From assembly GCF_007748035.1 (NCBI RefSeq), contig NZ_CP036278.1, forward strand, positions 6,014,001 through 6,078,000: a stretch of 64,000 nt of DNA, written 5' to 3'. This document shows positions 34,500 through 44,146 of the stretch, in pieces. The notes beneath the pieces are model-generated. The model was not told the origin of the DNA and did not search any database. It worked only from the letters and a program-made list of their open reading frames with translations. The first letter of the stretch is position 1. Each line of letters begins with the position of its first letter. The translations under genes were made by a program, and so were the position numbers. The DNA comes from Aeoliella mucimassa (GTDB lineage Bacteria; Planctomycetota; Planctomycetia; Pirellulales; Lacipirellulaceae).

Positions 34500-35537
34500 A
34501 TGCGAACTGTTGCCTTTGCTGTTGCCGCGATGCTAATGCTGCTGAGTCACCAGGCTGCGACCGCGGCCGACTCGGTGAAGGTATTTGTGCTAGTCGGGCA
34601 GTCGAACATGCAGGGCCAGGCTTCGCTCGAAACGCTCGGGCACCAGATCATCGAGCCCCGCACCCGCGAGATGTTCGCCCATCTGCACGACGGCCAAGGC
34701 AATTACCTGAGCCGCGACGACGTGTATATCCACTTTCTCGACCGCCATGGCAAACTGACTGTCGGCTACGGCGCCCGCAACGATCGCTTCGGCCCCGAGC
34801 TCGGGTTCGGCTGGACGGTTGGCAACGCGCTCGACGAGCCAGTGCTGATCGTGAAAGCCGCGTACGGTGGTCGTTCGTTGTACCGCGATTTCCGCCCGCC
34901 ATCGGCCGGCCTGCCCAGCGACGAACAGCTATCGAAAGAACTCGAGCAGCTTCAGAAACGCGAGCCCGAAGCAACGCTCGACGACGTGAAGCAGAAGTAT
35001 GGCTTTGCTTATCGCGATATGCTGAGCGAAGTGAAGCACGCCCGCGAAAACTATCAGCAACTCTTTCCGGAGCTGGCCGACAAGAAATTCGAACTCGCAG
35101 GCTTCGTGTGGTTCCAAGGCTGGAACGACATGATCAGAGACGAATACTCCGCCGCTTACACCGACAACATGGCGCACTTCATCAAAGACGTGCGGAGCGA
35201 TCTGCAGGCGCCGGAGTTGCCGTTCATCATCGGCCAGATGGGGGTCGACGGACCATACCAGGGCGACGATCCCACGAGCGACAAGAAGGAACGCTTCAAG
35301 GCCAACCAGGCGGCTGCGGCCGAGCTGCCGGAGTTCGCGGGCAACGTCGCGGTGGTGAAAACCGACCAGTACTGGGACGCCGACGCGGCCGAGGCCTTCA
35401 AGACCTGGAAGGACGACGTCGAAGCGTGGAAGCACTTTGGCAACGATCGCCCGTACCATTACCTCGGCAGCCCCAAAATCATCTACGAGGTTGGCCAGGC
35501 GTTTGGCGAAGAGATGCTCGAACTCACCAGCAAGTAG
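34500..35537 (+). CDS. SASA-domain carbohydrate esterase, secreted
   Basis: A 345-residue protein beginning with a signal peptide (MRTVAFAVAAMLMLL...ATAADSVK). The core has the nucleophile block VFVLVGQSNMQG and the family's FVWFQGWNDM and IGQMGVDGPYQGDDPTS. This is the sialate O-acetylesterase/CE6-like fold that removes acetyl groups from sugars. The ATG at 34500 is behind GGGAG and gives the signal peptide; an upstream in-frame start at 34419 adds an unlikely lead. It is the second SASA protein in the window. Followed by a porin gene, but the gap is 155 bp. Confidence 0.88.
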   Translation: MRTVAFAVAAMLMLLSHQAATAADSVKVFVLVGQSNMQGQASLETLGHQIIEPRTREMFAHLHDGQGNYLSRDDVYIHFLDRHGKLTVGYGARNDRFGPELGFGWTVGNALDEPVLIVKAAYGGRSLYRDFRPPSAGLPSDEQLSKELEQLQKREPEATLDDVKQKYGFAYRDMLSEVKHARENYQQLFPELADKKFELAGFVWFQGWNDMIRDEYSAAYTDNMAHFIKDVRSDLQAPELPFIIGQMGVDGPYQGDDPTSDKKERFKANQAAAAELPEFAGNVAVVKTDQYWDADAAEAFKTWKDDVEAWKHFGNDRPYHYLGSPKIIYEVGQAFGEEMLELTSK

Positions 35538-35692
35538 CATCCATCTGGCGTGCTAGCAGGCGATTCCAACCATCGACTCGGCGGCTGCGCAAACCGGTAA
35601 AATCGACACAATCGCTCATATCGAACTCGCGATAGCGTCGATGCTCAGATACGGGAGTGTGCATCTCTACGGGAATCGAGGAATCGGTCATC

Positions 35693-37180
35693 ATGCCAGG
35701 CAAGCCAGTACTACGTATTGCGCTAGCGGTCTGGCTACTTGCTGGCATCGCCCAGGGGCAAACGCCGACGCCGGCCAGCGACGCCGACGACCTGGCGGCG
35801 ATCGTCGAGCAGCAAGCGATTCAGATTCGCCAACTGCAAGAGCGACTGGATCGCTGGGAGTCGATCTACGAGCCCGATCTCTCCACCGAGCCTGGCTGCG
35901 AAGCTCCACTGACGATTCGGCGACTGCCGGTGCTAACCGAGCAATCGACCGCCCCCAGCTGCCAGGCGATCGACGACAGCGCTTCGCACCGGCTGTTGCA
36001 CTTTCAAACCGAGTACGACGATGGCCTGGTGATCCGCCCCTACGATCCGGCGAAGCATCCGTTCGAGCTCAAGATCAACGGCTGGATTCAATTCCGCCAT
36101 CACGGTTTCAGTCGCGATGTCTCGTCGTGGACCAGCATGGCTGGCAACACGCACAGTATTCGCAATCGCAACGCGTTTGATATCGAGCGCGGCCGGCTCG
36201 TCTTCTCTGGCTACGCCAAGGACCCACGCCTCACCTACTTCCTGCAGCTCGACGGCGACACCGACGGCGGCCACGCGGTCGACTTCTTCGACTACTGGTG
36301 GGCGTGGGACTTCAGCGACGACTTCCAAATCCAATTCGGCAAACGCAAAGTCACCGCCAGTCGGCAATGGCTGCTCGGCGCACGCTCCACGCGACTCACC
36401 GAGCGGCCGATGGCGTGCGATTTCTTCCGCCCCGACCGCACGCTCGGCATTTTCGCTAATGGCAAGTTCGGCGAAACGGGTCGCTACGAACTGATGGTCG
36501 GCAACGGTTATTCCACGTCCAACCTGCCCGACTCGGCGACCGATAACAACCTGACCTTCGCGGCAACCAGCTACTTCGATATCGGTGGAAAGTACGGAAG
36601 CCAGATTGTCGACTTTCAGCCGTCCGACGATCCGGTCGCGCGGCTGGGGCATTCGATGGTTTATTCGCCGATTACCGAAGGCACGAATGGCCTGCCGCTC
36701 GGCGAGGCCGACTTCACCCGCCTGACCGATGGCACGCAGCTCACCGCCAACGGAGCACTAGCACCTGGCGTTACCGTTTCGGCCTACAAGATCTATCTCT
36801 ATAGCGTCGACTTCGCTGCCAAGTATCGCGGTTGGAGCTTCAATTCCGAGGTCTACCTGCGATGGATCGAACAACTCGAGGCCAACGGAGCGCTACCGAC
36901 TTACAACCTGTATCAACACGGGTACTTCGTGGAAGGGGGACACTTTGTGATCCCCCGTACGCTCGAGTGGAACGTTCGCTACTCGCAAATCAACGGGCGG
37001 TTTGGGAACTCCGGCGAAGTGGCCGTCGGCCTGAACTGGTTCCCACGAAAATCGACCGACATGAAACTTTCGATCGACTTCACCAACGTGGTGAGCAGTG
37101 CGTTACAAAACACGTCGAGCGACATCCTCGTCGGCGACGACGGTCGACTGATCCGCGCGCAGATTCAAACCGAATTCTAA
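35693..37180 (+). CDS. Phosphate-selective (OprP/OprO-type) porin
   Basis: A 495-residue outer-membrane protein. A signal peptide (MPGKPVLRIALAVWLLAGIAQGQ) is followed by a coiled-coil segment (LAAIVEQQAIQIRQLQERLDRWES) and then a beta-barrel with the usual OprP features: HPFELKINGWIQFRHHGF, AKDPRLTYFLQLDGD, WDFSDDFQIQFGKRKVTASR. It ends on Phe, as outer-membrane barrels do. It passes phosphate or other anions and sugars across the outer membrane; the substrate is not predictable. The ATG at 35693 is preferred over GTG at 35657, which would add 12 residues unlike a signal peptide. Confidence 0.9.
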   Translation: MPGKPVLRIALAVWLLAGIAQGQTPTPASDADDLAAIVEQQAIQIRQLQERLDRWESIYEPDLSTEPGCEAPLTIRRLPVLTEQSTAPSCQAIDDSASHRLLHFQTEYDDGLVIRPYDPAKHPFELKINGWIQFRHHGFSRDVSSWTSMAGNTHSIRNRNAFDIERGRLVFSGYAKDPRLTYFLQLDGDTDGGHAVDFFDYWWAWDFSDDFQIQFGKRKVTASRQWLLGARSTRLTERPMACDFFRPDRTLGIFANGKFGETGRYELMVGNGYSTSNLPDSATDNNLTFAATSYFDIGGKYGSQIVDFQPSDDPVARLGHSMVYSPITEGTNGLPLGEADFTRLTDGTQLTANGALAPGVTVSAYKIYLYSVDFAAKYRGWSFNSEVYLRWIEQLEANGALPTYNLYQHGYFVEGGHFVIPRTLEWNVRYSQINGRFGNSGEVAVGLNWFPRKSTDMKLSIDFTNVVSSALQNTSSDILVGDDGRLIRAQIQTEF

Positions 37181-37183
37181 GGC

Positions 37184-37205
37184 TCGCACCTGAATGCCGG
37201 TGCGA
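37184..37205. terminator. Hairpin between convergent porin and chemoreceptor genes
   Basis: TCGCACC (37184-37190), 8-base loop, GGTGCGA (37199-37205), perfect 7 bp. No T run. Position between convergent stops suggests a terminator. Confidence 0.5.
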
Positions 37206-37214
37206 TAGCAATTG

Positions 37215-39263
37215 CTAGAAGTCGGTATAGCCACCATCGCTCGCAGCAGCTGTCGCGAGCTGTTGCTCCTTCTCATCGACATCGTCCGTCCAGCACGCTT
37301 GCTTGGCAGGCGACTGATACCCAAAGCGCTCGACTCGCTTACCCGCAGCCTGGGGTGCAGCAGTTGATTTTTGCTTCACTGGCACTTCGGCGGTCTTGGT
37401 ATGACTCCGCTTCAAATTGAATTGATCGACAAGAGCCATCAAGTGCTTCGCCTGACTTGCCAGCGAATCGGCGGTGCTCGAAAGCTGCTCGGTTTGCGAC
37501 GCATTGCCTTGCGTCACATGATCCATTTGCGTGACCGCGCGATTCACCTGTTCGATGCCGATGGCCTGCTCGTTCGAAGCCGAGGCAATATCTTCGATCA
37601 GGTCCGACACACTTTTCACCGACGTAACGATTTCGGTCAGCGTTTCGCCCGATTGTTCCACCAACTGCGATCCATGCTCCACTTTCGACACGGAGTCTTC
37701 AATCAATGTCTTGATCTGCTTGGCCGCTTCGGCACTCCGCTGGGCGAGGTTGCCCACTTCGTTGGCCACCACAGCAAACCCTCGCCCGTGCTCACCAGCG
37801 CGGGCGGATTCGACCGCAGCGTTGAGTGCCAGCAGATTGGTTTGGAAGGCAATTTCGTCGATGGCGGTGATGATGTCGCGAATACTCCGCGAGGCTTCGT
37901 TGATCTGCTGCATGCCTTCGACGGCTCGCTCGGTGGTCGCTCCCCCATTTTCAGCCACTTTTCGCGATTGCCCTGAGAGCTGATTCGCCTGTTTGGCGTA
38001 CTCGGCATTGCGTTGCACGGTCGACGTGATTTGCTCGAGACTCGCCGCGGTTTCCTCCAAGCTGCTCGCCTGCTCCTGAGCACCACTCGAGAGTTCGTCG
38101 GAAGCATTGGCCAGCGAATGAGAATTGCTCAAGAGCATGCGCGAAATACTGTCGACCTCTAGCAACGCAGCGGTCAGGCTCCGCGAAATAAACCACCCAA
38201 TACTCACCGCCAGGGTAAAAGCGACCGCGATGAGTGCCAACAAGAAGATCCTCGCAGAATAGCGGGCGTCGGTTGCTTTTTGATGCGAGGCATCCATCTC
38301 TTGATTGGTGAGTCCCTGCAGGTCGGTCAGACCTTTCGTCATCTCCTCTCCCTCGTCGAACATGGCTTGCATCGCAAACTGTTCGCTTTTCTCCAACGAG
38401 TCCAGTAACTGGATCGAATACGATTGCATTTTGTCCAAGTGAGCCAACAGCACTTTCATTTGCACTAGCGACTCTTTCAGCAGCTCGGGCTGTTCTTCCG
38501 CCGTGGCCTCCATCAACCGCTTCCCATCACCATGGATCCTACGGTGCATCGCCGACAGCTCTCCTAGAAGGTCCATAAACGACTCGTCGTCACAATGATA
38601 GGAACCGAGCCAAGTACCCAAGGCGCACTGGGTAGGATTGAGCTCGCCTGAGAATGGCTTGCCATGCTTGACGGACGACTCCAGTTGCTCGACCCATCGA
38701 CGATGCATCACGTCGGCTGCGTATAAGAACGAGGTAATATCGTATCGAAATCCATCTCGCTCAAAGACGTATTGCACCTTCTCTTGGTGCAGCTTTACCA
38801 GATCACTTGCTTTGCTCGTAAAATCGGCCTGATGCTGTTTGATCAGCTCAATCGCTTGCTGCATCTCTTCGGTGCCAGGCTGGAGCACCAGTTGGATACC
38901 ATCCTTCACGTACATGTCACCCGACGTACTATTCTTGAATCGATCCGACTCCGTACCGAACTCGATCATCGCCAGCCACATATCGATGTCTTCGAGTCCC
39001 TCCTGAATCTCCGCTTCGATCGCATTGAGTTCCGACTCGGATCGCAAGTAGTGCTGGCACGCTTCAATGGTCTCCATCGCTGCCATCGACGCCCGCATGG
39101 CGACCTCCTTGGAAGGCTCGTGCTCTTCCACCACGGCGTTGCCGCTTCGGGCCACCTGCTCGATAAGGTAGATGCCGGTACCGCCGGCCAAGGTCACGAG
39201 CAATGCCAGCATCAGAAAACTGCCCATCAGTTTTTGAAACAACGACAAGTTCTTCAGGGCCAT
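37215..39263 (-). CDS. Methyl-accepting chemotaxis protein with CZB domain
   Basis: A 682-residue receptor. The N-terminal membrane helix ([22 protein letters not shown]) precedes a sensing region. That region includes a CZB-like zinc-binding segment ([11 protein letters not shown], then QCALGTWL, and [13 protein letters not shown]). A second helix ([21 protein letters not shown]) leads to the signalling coiled coil with the hairpin tip [33 protein letters not shown]. The C-terminus has a CheR/CheB-type tail. CZB domains respond to zinc or hypochlorous acid in known cases. It works in the chemotaxis pathway with FliM elsewhere, and its ligand is not known. Confidence 0.9.
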   Translation of the reverse strand: [682 protein letters not shown]

Positions 39264-39515
39264 GACTGTATTCCTCGATGCGGTGCTGGACGTCGATGGC
39301 GGATGGAAAGGGTGCTTCGTGCGACGAGCCCCCGCTCCCCTATCACTGCCGATACGTGGTCCCCAAAACAGATTCGAAACGAAGCGTCACGCCTGCCAAG
39401 ATCAGGCATCCGATCATCGGGCTCTTGCGAAGCTCAAAAAAACATAGATCGCCCCCATCCAACTACCGGCCGAGCGGACAGAAAAGCCTTGAAAATCAGC
39501 TTTTCGCAAAGCCGG

Positions 39516-39524
39516 TTATCCACA
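39516..39524 (+). promoter_or_regulatory. Lone DnaA box
   Basis: A perfect TTATCCACA, about 250 bp before the chemoreceptor start. A single copy is within chance expectation for the window, so regulation by DnaA is only a possibility. Confidence 0.45.
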
Positions 39525-39824
39525 ACCGTGGTTGAAACCAAGCAGTTTTCGACTGATCGAAGCAAACCCCATCGACTTCTTGTCCCCTATTCGGTCGACG
39601 GGATGGCATCCACCCCAGAACCAAGCCCCCCATACGGGGCGCGGCCAAAAGTTTTGATTGCATTCGCGCGCCGATTTGTTCTAATGGAGCGTGCAAATAT
39701 ACACATGACCACTACACCAGCAAACAAGAGGAGCCCTACATGCCTGCGAACAGACGCAGCTGCTACCCATGGCCAAACTGCGCAGGCGGTGCCGGCAGGG
39801 GTAGTGCTGGGCGTGGTGCCCCCA

Positions 39825-39856
39825 ACAAAAAAAGTGCCCCCAGGGTGGGGGCACTT
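39825..39856 (-). terminator. Terminator after the M29 aminopeptidase gene
   Basis: Stem aagtgccccc (39832-39841) / gggggcactt (39847-39856), loop of five. On the minus strand it is followed by seven T. It lies about 150 bp after the stop codon at 40007. Confidence 0.8.
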
Positions 39857-40006
39857 GAAAGTGACTTACGTCGACGCTCGGTTTTGCAAGTGGTTTTGCT
39901 ACAAGCACTTAGGGCGAACAGGCTGGCCGTAAGAATTGCCCCCACGAATCGATTTCGCGGTTTTGGGGGCACAATTCGGGTCGATTCCAACGCAGCAAAC
40001 CGGCGC

Positions 40007-41119
40007 TTACAGCCCGACGTTCAGGGCTTGCAGGTCGTCGGGCACGAATTTGCCATCTTTGCGAAGCAGTTCGCCGTCGAAGTAGATCTCGCCGCCGCCG
40101 TAGTCGGGGCGTTGGATCAGCACCAGATCCCAGTGGATGACGCTGTCGTTGCCGTTGTTGGCAATGTCGTAGCAGTTACCAGGGGTCAGGTGGAACGAGC
40201 CGCCGATCTTCTCGTCGAACAGCGTATCGAGCATCGGGTGCTTCACGTGGTTGTTGGTGCCGATGGCCCACTCGCCGCAGTAGCGAGCCCCTTCGTCGGA
40301 GTCGAGAATCGCGTTGAGCTTCTCGGTTTCGTTGGCAGTCGCGTTGACGATCTTGCCATCTTTGAACTCGAAGCAAATGTCGCTGAACACGGTGCCTTGG
40401 TAACGCGACTGGGTGTTGAACGCAATTTTTCCGTTGATGCTGTCGCGAACCGGCGCAGTGAACACCTCGCCGTCGGGGATGTTCCGGCTGCCGTTGCACG
40501 GTACCACGGTAATATCTTTGATCGAGAATTCCAGCTCGGTGCCCGGTCCAACGATTCGCACTTGGTCGGCCTTTTCCATCCGCTCGACCAACGGCTTTTG
40601 GGCTTCGGCCATCGCGGCGTAGTCGGCTGTGCAGACCTTGAAGTAAAAATCTTCGAACGCGCGGGTGCTCATCTGAGCCGCTTGGGCGAACGAATCGGTC
40701 GGGTACCGCAGCACCACCCACTTGGTACCGGTCACGCGCAGGCTGGAGTGCACGGGGTGCCACCAGTGCTTTTGGTAGAGGTCCATCTTCTCTTGCGGCA
40801 CGTCGCCCAACTGGCTGCTGTTGGCCGAACCACGAATGCCGATGTACGCCTGCATTTCCGACATCCGGGCGGCTTCGAACTTGGAAGCGAGCTGCATGCT
40901 CTCCACGGTCGCTTCGCGATACATCGATCGCAGCACCGACTGATTCTTCCAGGTCACGAGCGGAATCGCCCCTCGCTTGGCGGCCCCCTCTACCAGACTG
41001 CAGACAAGATTGGGCTCGGGCAGATCGATGGCTTCGATCAGCACGTTTTCGCCCTCCTGAAGCTGGCAACTGTGATCGAGCAGAACTTCGGCCAATTGAT
41101 CGATGCGGGGGTCGTGCAT
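40007..41119 (-). CDS. M29-family metalloaminopeptidase
   Basis: A 370-residue protein. The family pattern is clear: LVTWKN, ELEFSI, NIPDGEVFTAPVRDSINGKI and VIHWDLVLI (with the metal-binding Glu, His and Asp). M29 enzymes (AmpS, thermophilic aminopeptidase T type) remove N-terminal residues in the cytoplasm with a two-metal site. There is no signal peptide. Its length (about 370-410 in the family) fits. The neighbours are unrelated; it has its own terminator. Confidence 0.92.
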   Translation of the reverse strand: MHDPRIDQLAEVLLDHSCQLQEGENVLIEAIDLPEPNLVCSLVEGAAKRGAIPLVTWKNQSVLRSMYREATVESMQLASKFEAARMSEMQAYIGIRGSANSSQLGDVPQEKMDLYQKHWWHPVHSSLRVTGTKWVVLRYPTDSFAQAAQMSTRAFEDFYFKVCTADYAAMAEAQKPLVERMEKADQVRIVGPGTELEFSIKDITVVPCNGSRNIPDGEVFTAPVRDSINGKIAFNTQSRYQGTVFSDICFEFKDGKIVNATANETEKLNAILDSDEGARYCGEWAIGTNNHVKHPMLDTLFDEKIGGSFHLTPGNCYDIANNGNDSVIHWDLVLIQRPDYGGGEIYFDGELLRKDGKFVPDDLQALNVGL

Positions 41120-41354
41120 ATCGGATATTCCCAGTGTGGTTTAGGTAACAGTCTCTACCAGATGATGGTCATCCGAAGGGCGATCTGTCCATATCCCCCA
41201 GGGATTTCCGAGGCTTTCGGGGTAGATGCGGCCGTAGCTGGCGGTTTGTCGCCCCCCAGGTTGAGACCTATGATTAAACAGAGGATTCCCTTTTCGTCGT
41301 GGGGTCTGGCCAGCTTGGAGACCGACCGCCCCACCCTACAAAACGAGGCGCGTC

Positions 41355-43298
41355 ATGTCCACCAGCATGCCGGTTCCCCCTTCCTCGGGTCAGTCGCCGC
41401 AAGAAAAGTCGTTTGCCGAAGTGGCCCTCGAGCTCGGTGGCAAAAGCGCCGAGGAGGCTCGCCGTACCGGAGCGATCGATACGGCCGACGATCAGGTCGA
41501 AGCCCTCTTCGCCCCGCAGTACCAAACCGTCAACAGCCCTGCTCATCGCGCGGTGTGGGATCGACAGGTCCCCGTCGGCGAGTTCCAGAGCGCCCGGCTC
41601 GAAGTCGCGCCCGACATCCAGCGGGTGATGGACGACTCGATCGCGGTGGTGCGACGCCACAAGCGGGCGGGCACGCTGCTCAACGACGAAGGCAAAATCG
41701 AAACGCACGTGATGCAGGACCTGGCCGAGGCGGGGTACTGGGGGCTATTGGTCGACAAGCAATACGGCGGCAGCGGCACCCCCTTCACTTCGTTTGCCGC
41801 GTTCATCACGCGGATGGCGACCGTCGATCCGACGATCGCTGGGCTGGCTTCGGTGCATGGCTGCATTGGTGCGGTCGATCCGGTCAGTTCGTTCGGCAAC
41901 CACGAGCAGAAGCAGCGGTTCCTGCCCGGCCTGGCCAGCGGCGAGCGACTCAGCGCGTTTGCCTTGACCGAGCCTTGCGCCGGCAGCGACCTGACCGCCC
42001 TACGAACCACCGCGGTGCTGCAGGGAGACCATTACCTGCTGAACGGCGAGAAGCTGTTTATCACCAATATCGAACTCGGGCGGACCGTCGGCCTGGTCTG
42101 CCTGATCGATCACGTGCCGAGCGTGCTGGTGGTCGAACTGCCGAAGGAGGAGAGCGAGCAGTTTCAGCTCAAGCGATACGGCTTGTGGGCCCTCAAGCAA
42201 ACCTACAACCGTGGCATGGTATTCAACAACTTCCCGGTGCCAGCCGAGAATCTGTTGCAGCCAGTCCGCGGCGACGGGCTCACCATCGCCTATCACGGGC
42301 TGAATCTGGGACGCATCTCGCTGTGCGCCAACGCGGCGGGCACCATGCGGACGATGCTGGCCAACATGATTCCGTGGGCGAAGTTCCGGGTGACCTACAA
42401 CGAGCCGATTGCCCATCGCGAACTGGTGCAACGCCGGATCGGAGAACTCGCGGGGCTGATTGTCGCCAGCGATGCGCTCGTCGCCTGGTGCGCCGACCTG
42501 ATCGATCGCGGCTACCGCGGCGAGATGGAATGCGTGGTGGCCAAGATCTTTGGCAGCGAAGCACAGAAACATGCTGCGATCGAACTGTTCATGAAAACCC
42601 ACGGCGGGCGGTCGTTCCTGCATGGCCATCTGTTCGGCGACAACGTGCACGAGTTCCTCGCCCCCTGCATTTACGAGGGCGAAGGCGAAATGCTCGCCAT
42701 GGCGTTCTTCAAGTCGCTGGTGAAGCATCATGGCAAAACCTACTTCGAACCGGTCGGCAAAGCCTTGGCCGCGGCCGGCATCAAGAAGCCGAATCCGCTG
42801 AATCCGGCCCACGTGCTGAAGCTGGCTCCGGTGGCCTGGCCGTACGTAAAGTGGGTGCTCGGCCGACGATTACGCTTCGCCCACAAACCGGCGTTGCCGA
42901 ACATGCCTGCCGCGCTGGTTGCGCATGCCGAGTTTGCTTGCGACGGTCTGCAGCAGATGGCCCTGGAGATCTCGGGCACGATGAGCAAGTTCCAGCTCGG
43001 CCTGGCCGATCGCCAATGCCGAATGGCCGAACTTTCGAGCCGCTGCCAGACGATGCTCACGCTACTGGCAACCAGTCTGTACGCCGCCCGGCAAGAGAAT
43101 GCGTTGCTGACCGCAGCGGCCGACACGTTTTGCCAGCACGAAATCGCGAAGCTCACGGGTCGCCGGGCAACGAACAAGTACTATCGACAAGTCACCGAAC
43201 TAGGCCAGGCGATTGTCGAGCAAGGATTCCCCGGCCTGGAGGAGATCGATATCGACGACATCAAGATGCCGTATCAGCAACAGCCGACCACCACCTAG
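41355..43298 (+). CDS. Acyl-CoA dehydrogenase
   Basis: A 647-residue flavoprotein, longer than the classical about 380, with an N-terminal polar extension (about 1-60) and a C-terminal helical extension (from about 470). ACAD core motifs are [12 protein letters not shown] (flavin/acyl binding), the NGEKLFITN strand and the YEGEGEM stretch that usually contains the catalytic base near the end of the third domain. It oxidises acyl-CoA at the alpha-beta carbons, giving electrons to ETF. The length suggests the FadE-like long group. The last four bases overlap the end of the convergent lptB gene. Confidence 0.92.
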   Translation: MSTSMPVPPSSGQSPQEKSFAEVALELGGKSAEEARRTGAIDTADDQVEALFAPQYQTVNSPAHRAVWDRQVPVGEFQSARLEVAPDIQRVMDDSIAVVRRHKRAGTLLNDEGKIETHVMQDLAEAGYWGLLVDKQYGGSGTPFTSFAAFITRMATVDPTIAGLASVHGCIGAVDPVSSFGNHEQKQRFLPGLASGERLSAFALTEPCAGSDLTALRTTAVLQGDHYLLNGEKLFITNIELGRTVGLVCLIDHVPSVLVVELPKEESEQFQLKRYGLWALKQTYNRGMVFNNFPVPAENLLQPVRGDGLTIAYHGLNLGRISLCANAAGTMRTMLANMIPWAKFRVTYNEPIAHRELVQRRIGELAGLIVASDALVAWCADLIDRGYRGEMECVVAKIFGSEAQKHAAIELFMKTHGGRSFLHGHLFGDNVHEFLAPCIYEGEGEMLAMAFFKSLVKHHGKTYFEPVGKALAAAGIKKPNPLNPAHVLKLAPVAWPYVKWVLGRRLRFAHKPALPNMPAALVAHAEFACDGLQQMALEISGTMSKFQLGLADRQCRMAELSSRCQTMLTLLATSLYAARQENALLTAAADTFCQHEIAKLTGRRATNKYYRQVTELGQAIVEQGFPGLEEIDIDDIKMPYQQQPTTT

Positions 43299-44035
43299 GC
43301 AGCGCCGAGGTTCACGTCCATGCCTTCGCCGAAGTAGTACTTGCGGGCGTCCTCGTTGTTCAGCACATCCTGAGGCGAGCCAGAGCAAAGCACCTGCCCG
43401 CTACGTACCACGTAGCTGCGGTCGGTGATTTCGAGAGTCTCGCGGACCTGATGGTCGGTGATGAGGATCGAGATGCCGCGCTCACGAAGATCGCGAACGA
43501 TGCCTTGGATGCTATCGATCGTCACCGGATCGATACCAGTGAACGGTTCGTCGAGCAGGATGATCTTGGGATCCGAAACCAGGCAGCGAGCGATTTCGAG
43601 CCGGCGACGTTCGCCGCCCGAGAGGCTCATCGCTTTGCTCCGGCGCAGTTTGGTGATGCCGAATTGCTCGAGCAGTTCGTCGCACCGGCGGCGGCGGGTT
43701 CGGCGATCCATCCCCAGCATCTGCATCATGCAGAGCAGGTTTTGCTGCACCGACAACTTGCGGAACACGCTCGATTCCTGAGCCAGGTAACCCATGCCCC
43801 CTTCGCGGGCGCGACGGTACATCGGCCAGTTGGTCACCACGTGCCCGCTCAGGCGAACTTCGCCAGCGTCGGGGTCGACCATGCCGCAGGTCATGCGAAA
43901 CGAGGTAGTCTTGCCGGCGCCGTTTGGCCCGAGCAGCCCGACGATCTCGCCCGACTCCACGGCAAACTCGACGCCATCCACCACTCGGCGGCGACCGTAC
44001 GATTTGACCAATCCTTTGGTTTCGAGCAATGGCAT
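43295..44035 (-). CDS. lptB: LPS export ABC transporter ATP-binding protein LptB
   Basis: A 246-residue ABC ATPase from the ATG at 44035 ([16 protein letters not shown]). Walker A is [12 protein letters not shown], the Q loop is [14 protein letters not shown] (LptB-specific), the signature is [14 protein letters not shown], and Walker B is [13 protein letters not shown]. LptB powers extraction of lipopolysaccharide by LptFG. No lptA, lptC or lptFG is in the window. Its stop codon overlaps the convergent ACAD end. Start at 44071 would add 12 residues and lacks family support. Confidence 0.94.
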   Translation of the reverse strand: MPLLETKGLVKSYGRRRVVDGVEFAVESGEIVGLLGPNGAGKTTSFRMTCGMVDPDAGEVRLSGHVVTNWPMYRRAREGGMGYLAQESSVFRKLSVQQNLLCMMQMLGMDRRTRRRRCDELLEQFGITKLRRSKAMSLSGGERRRLEIARCLVSDPKIILLDEPFTGIDPVTIDSIQGIVRDLRERGISILITDHQVRETLEITDRSYVVRSGQVLCSGSPQDVLNNEDARKYYFGEGMDVNLGAA

Positions 44036-44146
44036 AACGACTACATACGCGAGGCGAGAAACGAGTTGCAAGCTGTTTTTCTACCAAGCTTCGCCCGCTG
44101 GGCAAAGGTCAGTCCGCGTGCTAGCACTCACGCGGTCGACAAGCCG

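Larger units (their letters stand above)
39264..40006. other. Intergenic region with a lone DnaA box
   Basis: 743 bp between two minus-strand genes. It holds a single perfect DnaA box (TTATCCACA, 39516-39524) and a terminator at 39825. A 7.4-kb stop-free frame from 39740 crosses it but has no coding character. No gene is supported. Confidence 0.55.
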
